Assembly (NCBI RefSeq): GCF_964355755.1
Contig: NC_092671.1
Location: forward strand, 40,685,804-40,749,803
From: Antedon mediterranea
Lineage: Eukaryota > Echinodermata > Crinoidea > Comatulida > Antedonidae
DNA: 64,000 nt
Direction of reading: 5' to 3'
Shown here piece by piece: positions 11,372 through 31,097 of the stretch. The notes beneath the pieces are model-generated. The model ran no database searches and had not been told where the DNA came from. It saw nothing but the letters and a program-made list of their open reading frames with translations. The translations under genes and the position numbers were made by a program. The first letter of the stretch is position 1; each line of letters starts with the position of its first letter.

Positions 11372-13426
11372 TTGAAAAATATGATAAGGACACTTACAGT
11401 TAAGCAAAGAAAAAATTGGGATAACTACATACCCCCCTTTCTGTTTGCATACAGAGAAGTTCCTAGTAAAGCGACGGGCCATTCACCTTTTAAATTGCTT
11501 TATGGTAGAGAGGTGAGGGGACCCTTGAGTTTACTCAAAAGTAATTGGGTAGAAGATGAAGAAACATCTACTGATGTTATCAAATACATGTTAGACATAA
11601 GAGAAAAAATGGAGGAATTAATGAAAGATGCTAATGTAAACAAACTTGAACAACAAGAAATTATGTCCCAAAATTATAACAAGAATGCTATTGATAGAGA
11701 ATTTGTAGAAGGGGACAAAGTGTTGATATTCCTTCCAGTAGGAAATAGTAAGTTAGACAGTAAATGGCAAGGCCCCTTCACTGTTACAAAAAAGGTCAAT
11801 GATGTAAATTATGAAATATACATAGGAGGTAGAAGAAAAGAAAAACAAATTCTACATGTTAATATGTTAAAGAGATTGTATGATAAAGTAGAAATAAGTA
11901 AAGATGGTTATTATGTAGTAACAAATGTTCAGTCGATAGAAGAAGTAGACTTAAATGAAACAGTCCATGACAATGAGTTAGATAGTGAAATAGACATAGG
12001 ATTGTCTTATCATCAATCACAAACATGGAGAGATGTTAACGTTAGTAGTAATTTAAATGATACACAAACTAAACAATTAACAGAATTGTTAAAGTACCAA
12101 CAGAATGTATTCTCGGATGTACCAGGTAGAACTCACTTAGTGACACATGAAATTAAGACTAATGGTGAAATGCCTATAAGGCATAGGGCATATAGAACGC
12201 CCCAAGCATTAAAGGGTAAATTGAAAGAAGAATTAGATAGTATGTTGGCTATGGGTATAATAGAACCTACAGTTAGTGCCTATGCTGCACCTATTATTGC
12301 CCTGAAGAAAGGCCATAATCAAATTAGAATGGTGACAGATTTTAGATCACTAAATAAGACTACACAATTTGACCCTTATGTTATGCCTTGCATAGACGAA
12401 ATGTTGGATGAGGTATCATCCGCAATATACATAACTACGTTAGATCTAACTAAAGGATTTTACCAGGTGCCTCTGGATCCTAAGACCAAAGACAAATCAG
12501 CATTTATTACACAATTTGGACAGTATTGTTACAATGTACTTCCATTTGGTATGCAAAATAGCTCTAGTACTTTTCAAAGATTAATGGATAAGGTATTACA
12601 AGGTACTGAAGGATATGCTAAGGCATATATAGATGACATATGTATTTATAGTCAAACTTGGAAAGATCATATTTTTCATTTGAATGATGTATTAGAAAGA
12701 TTAAGTAGTGCTGGATTGACAGCAAAGCCTTTGAAATGTAAAATTGCCTATGCACAGGTAGAATTTCTGGGGCATAAGATTGGTAATGGAGAAATTAGAC
12801 CCATGATTGATAAGGTTGAGGCTGTGGAAAAGTTCCCCAGACCTTTGTCTAAGAAACAAGTCCGATCATTTCTCGGATTAACGGGCTATTACAGAAAATT
12901 TGTACAGAACTATGCCGATATTGCTAAGCCATTGATTGATTTAACTTTAAAGAGTAAAAGTACCGTTAAGTGGAATGAACAATGTGAAAATGCCTTTGTA
13001 ACTTTAAAGAAACGACTTACTGATGATAATGTATTAAAAGCCCCAAATTTTGATAAGATGTTTATATTGCAAACCGATGCCTCAAATTATGGCATAGGTG
13101 CAGTGCTGAGCCAAATAGATGGTGAGGGTAATGATTATCCCATTGTGTACTTAAGTAGAAAGTTATCCGTACATGAGCAGAGATATTCTGTGCCAGAAAA
13201 AGAGTGCCTCTCTATTGTTTGGGCTATCAATAAACTTAAGTATTATCTGTATGGTTGTGAATTTCAAGTTCATACTGACCACCAGGCATTGAGATGGATG
13301 GACTCAATGAAGGGTGCCAATGTTAGACTTATGAGATGGGCTCTGTTTTTACAAGGATATAAATTTAAAGTTATTTACAAGAAAGGATCATTAAATGGAA
13401 ATGCAGATGGATTAAGCCGTGCATAA
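11372..13426 (+). CDS. Pol part 2: integrase C-terminus, reverse transcriptase, RNase H (684 aa)
   Basis: In phase with part 1. Residues 1-190: end of the integrase with a GPY/F-type module (KWQGPFTV, then ILHVNMLKRLY). From about 265 the reverse transcriptase: MVTDFRSLNK, LDLTKGFYQVPL, LPFGMQNSSSTFQ, catalytic YIDD with the two Asp at 421-422, then FLGHKI. RNase H follows from about 560 (TDASNYGIGAVLSQ, later HTDHQALRW and a final NADGLSRA). Nothing after RNase H, and no envelope-like ORF. Integrase lying N-terminal to RT marks the Gmr1 group. Confidence 0.92.
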   Translation: MKNMIRTLTVKQRKNWDNYIPPFLFAYREVPSKATGHSPFKLLYGREVRGPLSLLKSNWVEDEETSTDVIKYMLDIREKMEELMKDANVNKLEQQEIMSQNYNKNAIDREFVEGDKVLIFLPVGNSKLDSKWQGPFTVTKKVNDVNYEIYIGGRRKEKQILHVNMLKRLYDKVEISKDGYYVVTNVQSIEEVDLNETVHDNELDSEIDIGLSYHQSQTWRDVNVSSNLNDTQTKQLTELLKYQQNVFSDVPGRTHLVTHEIKTNGEMPIRHRAYRTPQALKGKLKEELDSMLAMGIIEPTVSAYAAPIIALKKGHNQIRMVTDFRSLNKTTQFDPYVMPCIDEMLDEVSSAIYITTLDLTKGFYQVPLDPKTKDKSAFITQFGQYCYNVLPFGMQNSSSTFQRLMDKVLQGTEGYAKAYIDDICIYSQTWKDHIFHLNDVLERLSSAGLTAKPLKCKIAYAQVEFLGHKIGNGEIRPMIDKVEAVEKFPRPLSKKQVRSFLGLTGYYRKFVQNYADIAKPLIDLTLKSKSTVKWNEQCENAFVTLKKRLTDDNVLKAPNFDKMFILQTDASNYGIGAVLSQIDGEGNDYPIVYLSRKLSVHEQRYSVPEKECLSIVWAINKLKYYLYGCEFQVHTDHQALRWMDSMKGANVRLMRWALFLQGYKFKVIYKKGSLNGNADGLSRA

Positions 13427-13517
13427 ATAATATTATAGAGGTGTTATTAGTAGATAGTTTAAAGTAAAATGGTTTTAAATGTTAAATTTTTGGAAAGATT
13501 GACACAATCTTTTTCCC

Positions 13518-13528
13518 AAAAAGGGGAA
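13518..13528 (+). promoter_or_regulatory. Polypurine tract
   Basis: AAAAAGGGGAA directly before the 3' LTR; expected plus-strand priming site of the retrotransposon. Confidence 0.75.
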
Positions 13529-13931
13529 TGTCATATTATAAATGTTGTGATTCTCTGTGTTTAGAGAAGGATGCTTTAGACCAGGTCCGCCTTAATTAGC
13601 CAATCAAAATCGCATAAATTTTGGAGGGAAAATGTTATCCTCCTCTGAAGCCTAAAATTTGCATATCCAGTATAAAAGTGGAATGTAATAGATATTAGGG
13701 GAGAAGAGAGAATAAGATCAGAGTAGATAAACGGAAAGATGATAAAGAAAATAAGGCTTGACTGGTACAGTGGTAGAAAGAAGTATTATTAATCGAATTA
13801 CAAGGACTAAATGTTCTAGTTGAGTTAAATATACTTTTTGTATGAGTTATCATTCAGTGACAGCTGTGTACGTCGCGTAGAAATATATACGCCTGAGAAA
13901 GCTCGGAACCAACTAAGATAAATTCACTACA
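13529..13931 (+). repeat. 3' LTR
   Basis: 403 bases, TGTC...TACA. Differs from the 5' LTR at three visible substitutions (in AAGGCTTGACTGG, AAAGAAGTATT and AAGGACTAAATG) and by one extra AT in a short AT run. Confidence 0.95.
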
Positions 13932-14060
13932 TCGAGGGAATATATATTTCCCGAAGCGCCAGCTGAGGGAAATATATATTCCCCTCGAACTTAATATCAT
14001 TCCCTCGGGGATGTCAAATCTTATATTTAACCGATATAAAAGGCAATATCTGTTATATTA
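13932..14060. mobile_element. Right half and centre of the palindromic MITE
   Basis: Contains the hairpin centre (GGGAATATATATTTCCC ... GGGAAATATATATTCCC) and then the inverted match of 7781-7856. The first five bases are the retrotransposon's target duplication. Confidence 0.8.
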
Positions 14061-14489
14061 TATAGCCAAGAACAAGTCTGCTGGGTTGGGTGAAGCTAGG
14101 CTAGGCCTCCTATATTTGTATTGTATTAAAACAAGCCTGCCTAGACACCTTACCTTGCGAAGAATAATATACAGATAATTACTAATTAATGATTCCTTGG
14201 CAATAAAATATTCACTTAGGCCTAGGTCGTTTAAATTAACAGAAGAATTTCCATCAATAAGCCTATTAATAATAATATTATAATCAGGTAGGCCGAATAA
14301 AAATTTGTCTTCTTAACTTCTCTTCGAGGAGCCGAATCACCGGATTTTCAGCGCGTACTAGTTACTAGGTTACTACACAGTGAGTATTGACCAATCACAA
14401 ACGGTGTTTCATGACATTTAGGGTGGACTAATAACAAATGAGGGCGCTATGTATGCATAGCTTAAATAGTTTAGAAGATTAATTTCTTC

Positions 14490-14860
14490 AAGCAAGTTCA
14501 GTGGCGCAGCGGTTGAAGCATTGTCTTGCGATGGAGTGACAATTCCACCCGAGTTCAAGATCGAGTTGATGACTTTTGTTTATTTATCGGCAACGCGAGT
14601 GTTGGCACACGAAAATTACACAGTCAATATCATCGAACTCGAGAATCTATATGTTTAATGACAGGGGACACGATAATTACGCGAAAATTACACAGTCAAT
14701 ATCATCGTTCTCGAGGATATATACGATTTACGATCCTCGCAGCGGTAGTCATGTGATGCAGTTTCAACCAATCACGTTCGCGTATTTACATAGGCTATGT
14801 AATGTTGTCAATTAGTGAATGATGAAAGGTTATATTCATCATCCATGCAATTATTTGTAC
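14490..14860 (+). repeat. SINE-like repeat with degenerate tRNA-type head
   Basis: AGTGGCGCAGCGGTTGAAGC at 14500 resembles a tRNA D-arm/box A, and GAGTTCAAGATCGA a degraded box B. A roughly 25-base phrase (GAAAATTACACAGTCAATAT) occurs twice downstream. No exact partner copy in the window, so family and ends are uncertain. Confidence 0.4.
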
Positions 14861-17026
14861 CATTCTACTCATAAACATTCATTATTTGTATCTTATTGAA
14901 GCATGGAGCTAATAAATTAACTCTATGGTAGAAGCAGTGTATTACAGTAGCAAATTCTTTACATTGGTACATGATTCACAATTTTTTTACACCAAAATTT
15001 GTAAAAAAAGCAGAATTTCATCGAATAAAATGCAATTTGACAAGACTGGATACTGTATAAATAAATGACATTTAGTTTTGTACAACATTGGTACAGCCAA
15101 TTTGAGTTATTAACATTATCAAACATTTTGTATAGATTATACACTTATTAACAAATAGTAATGTTTTTAAATTTCATTAATAAATTGTTAATGCATTCTA
15201 GTATGTACGGCCCCTCCTTTTCATAATGGAATCTTCCAATATTGATTATAATAATGAGGGTTCAGTTTGCTCTAATACTACAAAGATTATAGCATAGTTG
15301 GTGCTTTGAATTTTGCTTGGAAATATTCAACATATTTCTATATTTACAGGGGAGAGAAAACAAAAAACAAGCCATATGAAGATACCTAAACTACTTTAAC
15401 GTGAACTGTGTATTTTGGACGACAACCTAGGACAGGATTTGGCATTTATTTTGGTGAGTTTAAGCCGATAATATTACCTTTTGTATCAAGTAGTATTTAT
15501 TGATTTTAGTGTGGTTGACGACATGTTTCCTCTGAGTAATTCTACATACACAGTGAAACAATATTGAACACGGTTACATATTCTTATTATTTCAAAAATG
15601 TATTAAAGGTTTAATATTTCTTATTTATATATCATCTTATTACTACAATTTTTTTTATCATTCAATGGATAAAATGTTCTTTGTTATTATTGTTATACAG
15701 ATAAATATAATTCATGAATTTAGAACAGAGATATTATTATAGTTCAGAAATAATATCTCTATGGTTAGAATTGTTAGTATTCTGCATCTTCTTTTTTTTT
15801 ACTATTTAAAAATTTAAATAAAAATTTGTGTTTCTGATTAATGTTTCTGTACAAATATTTTAATTAAAACCATTTGTTTACATTTGATGGATAAAACCAG
15901 GGAATTTCTGTGTGACCTGACCATAAACAATGTCAATAATGTTGACTTACAAATCAGGGAGGTATTTTTAATTTAAATTTATTTTAATTTATTTCTAGAC
16001 TATTTATTTTATTTTACAGGCACCAATGAAAGCTGTAATTTTTAATTCAATCCACTGACTCAATATCAAGATACTGTAGTGTAAATCAATTAATAATTAT
16101 TATGCCTTACTTACAGCATTTTCATTGATAAAACCACAATAGTAGTGCAATTCTTTTGTTAGTTTGATACTGAAATGAAATTTCAAGAAATGTCAGTGTA
16201 TTCCACAAAACCTGTACTGTAGAATATGGTTCTTTTCTTTTTCTAATAGCAATCTGCATATTCTTAAACAATATGTTTATTTGCAGCATATGGTTTAAGC
16301 TAACTTATATTTTACATTATCATATATTATATTTATGTTTTGGTATTCTTCTGCTAGGATATCCTTATTAATAATAGGCATACACTTACAATATTATGCC
16401 AACTACGGATAGAATTAGTTGTGGTTGGCCAATGCACATTGACCTTTTGTTTTGTAGTTAACACAAACTTGCATAATCTACCATATGTCCCTATATGTGT
16501 AATCTAAATGTTAGAACAAAAAGGATGTCAATAAATTTGTAATAATTATCTCTTTTATCCTTACAAAATGTGGTTGACTTTATTTATCCCATCAAGTTGT
16601 TTTGTTATAGGAATGTAACCTACTTTATCTATTGGATGATCTATATCCACATCACTCTGTTTAAAATCAGGTTTTGGTCAAAAAATATAATAACATACAA
16701 TGAATTATTTTATTAAAAATATGGGCATGATTAAACGGTACTTAAAAAACTGTCAATCCAATAAATTCATAAAACATATTGGTGTTTTTCAAACAAATCT
16801 GTGACCTTTGAAGCATAAGAATAATTTGCTGGCTCCTTTACTTACAATACGTTTTGATTTAGCTTATTCACCCTATTTTTTAAAAATCTCCGTTATTTTA
16901 TTCACCATTTTTGCCTTTTCCGAAGCTGCTAATAGTAAAGAAAAAGCTGCTAATAGTAAAGACAAATCAATATTAAGATAAATTGGTCATGAATTTAGTT
17001 TACATTTTCTGGAAGAATAAAGTCTA
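14861..17026. other. Spacer; possible 5' non-coding exon at 15350-15453
   Basis: No conserved coding region. The segment 15350-15453 follows TTTACAG and precedes GTGAGT, so it has both borders of an internal exon and could be a 5' UTR exon of synaptotagmin-1. There is no further evidence for this. Confidence 0.3.
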
Positions 17027-17495
17027 CATAACAGACAAAATATGAACACAAACTCTTTCATTCTTCATAACAGACAAAATATGAACACAAACTGTTTCAT
17101 TCTTCATAACAGACAAAATATGAACACAAACTGTTTCATTCTTCATAACAGACAAAATATGAACACAAACTGTTTCATTCTTCATAACAGACAAACTATG
17201 AACACAAACTCTTTCATTCTTCATAACAGACAAAATATGAACACAAACTCTTTCATTCTTCATAACAGACAAAATATGAACACAAACTCTTTCATTCTTC
17301 ATAACAGACAAAATATGAACACAAACTGTTTCATTCTTCATAACAGACAAAATATGAACACAAACTCTTTCATTCTTCATAACAGACAAAATATGAACAC
17401 AAACTGTTTCATTCTTCATAACAGACAAAATATGAACACAAACTCTTTCATTCTTCATAACAGACAAAATATGAACACAAACTCTTTCATTCTTC
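17027..17495. repeat. Minisatellite, 39-bp unit, about 12 copies
   Basis: Units of the form CATAACAGACAAAATATGAA plus CACAAACTCTTTCATTCTT, differing mainly by one C/G position. Because 39 is a multiple of three and the unit lacks stops in one frame of each strand, the array looks like a repetitive ORF on both strands; I do not regard either as a gene. Confidence 0.95.
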
Positions 17496-17499
17496 TCTT

Positions 17500-18112
17500 C
17501 TTTCGATGTGAAACCGTCTATTTGCATTAAATTTGATGTAATACTAGACCACTAACCGGATTTTCAGCAATATACAGTACTATACAGCAATATACAGTAC
17601 TTGTATCCTCTTAAATGGCTTACTACGTAATGTTATCAAGTTGAACAAAATTCAATAAGATTCTGTGTTAGTAGTAAAGCCTTGCATTCAATTCTGATAA
17701 GTTTACTACCAGTGTTGACATAGGAGGTCAGTGTTTGTAGAGTACAAGTATCCATAATTGAATTGAATGAAAAAATACTGTGGAAAGTACTTTTCATACA
17801 ACTGAAAAATAACAGATAATTTCTTAAGAAGTTTTATGGTTCTTCAGAAATTACAATTGTATAATTTTAATTTAGTTTTCTTGCCCATCGCATGTCATGG
17901 CATCATTGCCATGTTATTGAATATTCAGACTGCTAATGTACTACTAACTTGCACAAGTAAGTAAGTAATTAGATAGTTAAGGTTTTTAAGATTTTTACAA
18001 TCAATTAAATACTAACTGTAGCTGTAGCGTGACTATTTCGCAATGTGTGTTTATTGTATAGATCTTATTGATTTGTTTTATTATACATCAGGTGAATATT
18101 TACGTCCATTGA
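17500..18112. other. Spacer upstream of synaptotagmin-1
   Basis: AT-rich, with small CAGTAC/ATACAG repeats near 17565-17605. Nothing coding seen. Confidence 0.4.
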
Positions 18113-18308
18113 AAATCAATTGGATTATTCCATTTAGGTTGCAAAAGTTGATTGGAAATTCTGATTAGCAATCTTTCTTTAATGAGATTTTTTCATCTTT
18201 AATTGACGACAGTAGAAATAATGAATCATTTTAATGAACCAATATAATAAGTTTAACTAACTGTTTTTTTACAGATTTTAATTTTTTTTTGACAAGATAT
18301 CTGTTACA

Positions 18309-26348
<8,040 letters not shown>

Positions 26349-29250
26349 TAAAAACATAGCAGGAAACAAAAACTGGTTACATCTAGTTAATTCCTATTCT
26401 TCTCTTTAAAATAATAGATTTCGTTGAGAACAATTCTTTCAGTCTATGTATCGTTACAATAATGTATTGTCTACTTGCCACTTGCCCGAAAAAAATGGGT
26501 TTTTGTCATTTGGGCAATCACAAGTTGGCCGGTGTTGCCAAATCCTATAGTGAGTTTCTAATTGAAAATATCAGATAGAAAAAATATAGTTTGGAAATGT
26601 CCAAAATGTTGTCGATTGGTGAGCAATTCTCATGAAAGTCACCTGTAGGAGCAGCATAATAATCCGGTTAAATTGAAATAAAAAATATTGTAGGACAAGT
26701 TTATTTCATTAAGTTCAGGCAAGTGGTTCAATGGCTATTTGGCCACATTCAAAGTTAATATATTCCTATCCCATCTAGCCTACTATGCCTTCGCCCCCTG
26801 AAACTATTTCTACCCTCAAGAATGCACGCGACGCATCTCCTTAAGCCCCCGTTTAACCCTATTGCTAAATATGCTTGTTTTCAAGTTGATTTTGTTGCCT
26901 CCATAAAGACAATTCCAATATTCTCCTATAGAGCCTTGATACACGAATCCTCTTTCCAGATATAAATCTAAATATATACAATAGATGTATACATTATAAG
27001 TGTAAAACATTGCTCTTGTATTGCCTATATTGCACTGGTAACAAATATTATCTCAAAGTAAAATTGGTATTAAAAGTAAAGCATTTGTTTGTTTATGTAA
27101 TGTAATATTTCGTTTTTTAACAAATGTTGAAATTGTCTTTGAGATCTAAAGAATATATACAATGTAAACAAAATAACTATCAATATACCGTTATTTTATT
27201 TCCTGGCACAAGTTATGTTTTGCTTCTGCGTGAAAACAAACATTTTTCCATTGAATTTGGACCAATTTCTGTGCAATCTAATGTGAATTTTAACAATTTT
27301 ATTCTTGCGTAATTTTAATCAATATATTTTACTAAAAATCATTCCTACCAAATTCAGGGTAAAGTATGTTTAGTTATAAAAACAGTAGATAATGAAAGAT
27401 AATGAAATGTAAGTTAAAATATTATGAAAGTATTCCAATGTTTAATAGATGAACTATTTATAGAATTCATGATATTTAAAAAAAAGCAATATGTACAAAC
27501 AATTTGATGGGCTTTCCAATGTTTTTTTTTAAAACATAAAAGATACCTGTTGAGAAAATATTTAAGTTTGTTGGCGCAAACTTTGCACTTGATAAACACA
27601 CATATAAGGTCACTTATTTATTATCATTCCATGTTCATTATCTAATATTTTAACACTTAATCTATGTTAGAATTAATATCTAAGGTTAAACAATATTCAT
27701 TCCTAGTGATGTATTCCAATGTAACTGAAAGTCCGTTTACAACTCAAAATTAAATGTAAATTGTATTCATAAATAGATTTTGTTGATGAATTTCAACCTA
27801 TTGAATTCTGTAACCTTTGTTTATGATATTTTAGAATGCATAAATAACTACATGATAGTTGTTTTACCTAGATCAGTAAAATGAATATGCTTTCCTGTTG
27901 ATTCTATGAAAAAGAATTGACAATGTTAAACTTTTAACAATTATACTAATAATTTATTTTTAAAGTTACTCAACACACTGTTTAATTTAAGACTAGGTAC
28001 TTAAATTCAGCAAATGTTACTTAATTTCTGTATTTATTGTTTATGTTTAAACCCTTTTAAATGTTAAGTAGTATTGAATTTATTGGTAAACTTTGTTGAT
28101 TTGCTTTCAACTTGAATTAAGTATCAATATTCAGTGCAAAAAAATAGTATATTTATGTTTATCTGTGTTGTAGATATGATATTATACAGTATATTATACA
28201 GTATATTTAATCAGTTATGGACAAGTAGTATTGTAAATGTTAATGATTGAAAATGTAAACTTAGAATATGTAGATATGGCTTGTGTGTATGTGTATATAT
28301 TATATAGGCGTATGCGCTATTTATCCCATTTGTGGGTGATGATTCCATGTGGTATTTTGGTGATTAAAGTAACCTTAAACTCCTCATTCAATTACATTAC
28401 TTCTGCTGCCATTTGTTGATTTACGCTAGTTCCTAATAAAAACTTAATTTATCCGCAATTGTTGAGTTAGTAAAAATTGCAACAATTTGTAATTTATTGG
28501 CAGTTAAATGGTACCCATGCTTCATAACATATTAATAATTAATTCTTTCTGAATTAAACTCAAAGGTACATGTCCTAAACATAGATTGCTACAAAAAACA
28601 AACTGATTATTTTGTCAAATGGGCATTCAATATTTCTTGACAATTATTGTCATGTTTTAAATTGCCCTGCAAACTTATCAATACTGCTTGCAATCTTCTA
28701 CCTGGACTGACCTTAGTGTCATTATTATGTTGATGTATCGTTAGTGTTGTATATAGCGTGTACTGAATAAAGGCGTTATGCCATATAGTCTTCAGAAAAT
28801 TATTTGATTATTTTGTTATTTTAATTGCATAAAAATCGAGTGAATTTTACAGTATATGAAAGACTGGTTGAAGTAGGGCCTGCAACTATATGGAAATCAC
28901 AAGTTTGATGCTCTTTGTTGTGTTCACATCTTTTAAAATTATAACAATTAAGTCGGTAGGCAGATAAAATATTAATTTTTATTTCAACTTTATTCCAGCT
29001 GGACAAATTAATGCCAGTTGATATCCAGGGCCCTCTTAAATTCCAGTAAAATACATAACAATTATAAATAGCATGATAACATACATTATTTACAAATATA
29101 TTATATACAGTACTAAATAATAAACAGAAATATGTTTTTTTTTGTTGAATACAGTATCTCACACACTTTCACCCAAGAACGACAATAAAAATAAAAAGGC
29201 ACTAAGCGCCTTCCATACAATTGAATTCGAAAATTCAAGTCGCATGTTTC
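26349..29250. other. Probable synaptotagmin-1 3' UTR and spacer
   Basis: No conserved coding region on either strand. AATAAA at 28766-28771 is a possible poly(A) signal for synaptotagmin-1, giving a long 3' UTR of about 2.4 kb; others occur earlier, so the end is not fixed by the sequence. Confidence 0.4.
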
Positions 29251-29363
29251 CACAATAAAAAGAGCGTCATTTCGACGATCGAGCATTCTCTACTTCTACG
29301 GAGCGCCATTTATGCCTTTATTTATTTCCGAAATAGAAATAGTACTACGGTAACTGGTTCAGT

Positions 29364-29740
29364 GGACCAAATTTAGCACCAGTGGAGCACAGTGATATAA
29401 AATATAAAGAAGTCGCTAATTTTAATATCTTTTCGTATGTTAATACACTGTGCTCAAGTGGACCCAATTTGGAGCCAGTGGAGCACAGTGATATAAATAG
29501 AAACAAGTCATTGAATGTTAATATCTTTTCGTATGCTAATACACTGTGCTCAAGTGGACACAATTTGGAGCCAGTGGAGCACAGTTATATCAAATAGAAA
29601 TAAGTCACTAATTTTAATATAGTTTCGTATGTTATTACACTGTGCTTAAGTGGACCCAACTTGGAGCCAGTGGAGCACAGTGATATAAAATAGAAATAAG
29701 TCACTGAATTTTAATATCTTTTCTTATTAAGCATATTTAA
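29364..29740. repeat. Tandem repeat, 96-bp unit, about four copies
   Basis: AGTGGAGCACAGTGATATAA recurs at 29381, 29477, 29573 and 29669, a spacing of exactly 96. One inverted copy of the same unit is in the right arm near 33430-33500. Confidence 0.9.
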
Positions 29741-29828
29741 ATACCTACCGGTATGGGACCATACATGTTCGATAATACAGTGTCACATATCTCTATTTAT
29801 AAAAAAAAACAATATTAACAAAAAAAAT

Positions 29829-29895
29829 ATCCTTCGAGGTTCAAACCCCAGCCGATAGCACTCAAAACTGAGCATTACCCGTTCCGCCACCAAGT
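29829..29895 (-). repeat. tRNA-like SINE head, minus strand
   Basis: Read on the minus strand: GGTGGCGGAACGGGTAATGC (D-arm like), a CTCAGTTTTGAG anticodon-type stem-loop, then GGGGTTTGAACCTC (box B like). Too degraded to be a functional tRNA. Confidence 0.4.
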
Positions 29896-29991
29896 ACATG
29901 ACTGAAAAGCTGATAATAGTCTATTTATACGTGTATGACATAATTGATCATTACGTCATAAATATCCTATTAACCTTGCTAAAACCAAAAT

Positions 29992-30064
29992 GATCAGTTA
30001 GCTCAGTCGTCTGAGCGTCGTGTTAACAACACGTATGTCGTGGGTTCGATTCCCACGCTGGTCG
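29992..30064 (+). tRNA. tRNA-Val(AAC)-like sequence, probably the head of a SINE
   Basis: The 73 bases fold as a cloverleaf: acceptor GATCAGT/GCTGGTC (three G-T pairs), D-stem GCTC/GAGC, anticodon loop TTAACAA with AAC at 30025-30027, T-arm GTGGG TTCGATT CCCAC with a perfect box B. The outermost anticodon-stem pair is T-T, a flaw. It is followed without a break by a conserved-looking body and a T-rich end (30223-30240), and it lies inside a transposon nest. A tRNA-derived SINE (29992-30240) is therefore more likely than a working tRNA gene. Confidence 0.55.
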
Positions 30065-30364
30065 GTGGAATAGAGTTAAGGCTATGCGAGCCACTGTGTT
30101 TGGGGTTCACAGATCATACGTCCCCCTTTCCACCACACATCATGAGGCGACAACATCAATGCATCTGGTGATGTGGTGGAAACGACCCCAAAAGGCTGTG
30201 CTGAGGCAGGGAGAGCACATTTACCATCTTTTTATTTTTTGCTCTCGCAAACTGCTTTGATGGTTTAAATTTTATGTTTAGCGCCCTCAATTTTTTTTAA
30301 TGTAAAAAAAAGGGAATTAATTCTCTTCGTTACGTGTTTAGAAGAGAATTAATTTTATCTCATC

Positions 30365-30500
30365 GTAGTTTGGTATGCCGTGCGTTTGTTATGCAAATGA
30401 GTGAGCACATGTGCTGTGGGAAAGATGGTATTGTTAGTCATTCGTGATCAACACACAACACTGTTCAATTTTTATTTAGTTAATCTTTTACATTATAATT
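30365..30500. repeat. Dispersed repeat, direct match to 32848-32995
   Basis: GGAAAGATGGTATTGTTAGTCAT and the preceding TATGCAAATGA region recur at 32870-32930 in the same orientation; parts also recur near 56185-56310. Confidence 0.7.
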
Positions 30501-31097
30501 ATAATTCTACCGTTACACATTATAGTGTATTTTTAAATATCCGTTTCATACAAGATATTGTATTGTAGGCCTACTGATATTAGGTTGTGAACAAAAGTTT
30601 ATGGTAGAATAAATAAATAAATGTGTTTTAAGCAGATCTTCGAAATTGAAGCATATGAAGTCAAGTTTTTTAAAACTCAACCTAAAATTTGCATATGGAT
30701 AGTTGAAATTTAACATTATAATTATCAAAGGTGATAATTGTAATTGTTTAAAATATTAAAATTAGTAAGTAGGCTTTTGTGTGCTAGCTCTGTTTGTATT
30801 TCATAATTTTGTTTTGTTGAATTACCGTCACGGCCGCGTGCATTGCATGTCTCATACTTGGGAAACGATCACCATTGTATGGCTGGTCCTGAAGACTTTT
30901 ATATTTCGTTTCATAATTTCCGGGGGATCGACATTCTTAGCTCTGCCCCAACCATGGTGAGCTTAACAGGAGACTTAATTTCATATTTCAATAAATACTT
31001 TTTTCAAAATTGTATTTGCTCAGCCCCAACCATGGTGGGTGGTAGTGAAGACTCTTATATATCATGTTTCAAAATACTATACGTGTCATTTCTGGGG

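Larger units (their letters stand above)
7857..13931 (+). mobile_element. Gmr1-like Ty3/Gypsy LTR retrotransposon, near full length
   Basis: A 401-base 5' LTR and a 403-base 3' LTR (TGTC...TACA) bound an interior with primer-binding site, gag, pol and polypurine tract. A 5-bp target duplication TCGAG lies at 7852-7856 and 13932-13936. The order of pol domains is protease, integrase, reverse transcriptase, RNase H: integrase comes before RT. That arrangement defines the Gmr1 group of Gypsy elements known from deuterostomes. The LTRs differ by only three substitutions and one 2-base indel that I could find, so insertion is recent. The coding part is nevertheless broken: frame changes in gag (about 9480-9880) and a TGA at 11369-11371 at the end of the integrase core. 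This copy is probably unable to make its own full polyprotein. Confidence 0.95.

Noticed and set aside
17027-17495. Possible CRISPR-like array
   Set aside because: Units are contiguous with no unique spacers, and the DNA is clearly animal; the same applies to 58934-59818 and 63131-64000.
17024-17530. Long repetitive open frames on both strands (162 and 167 aa)
   Set aside because: They exist only because a 39-bp minisatellite is a multiple of three and stop-free in one frame of each strand; no conserved protein or codon signature.
26816-27010. Minus-strand ORF, 64 aa, with a weak resemblance to LINE reverse-transcriptase tails
   Set aside because: Too short and the match too vague to call an element.
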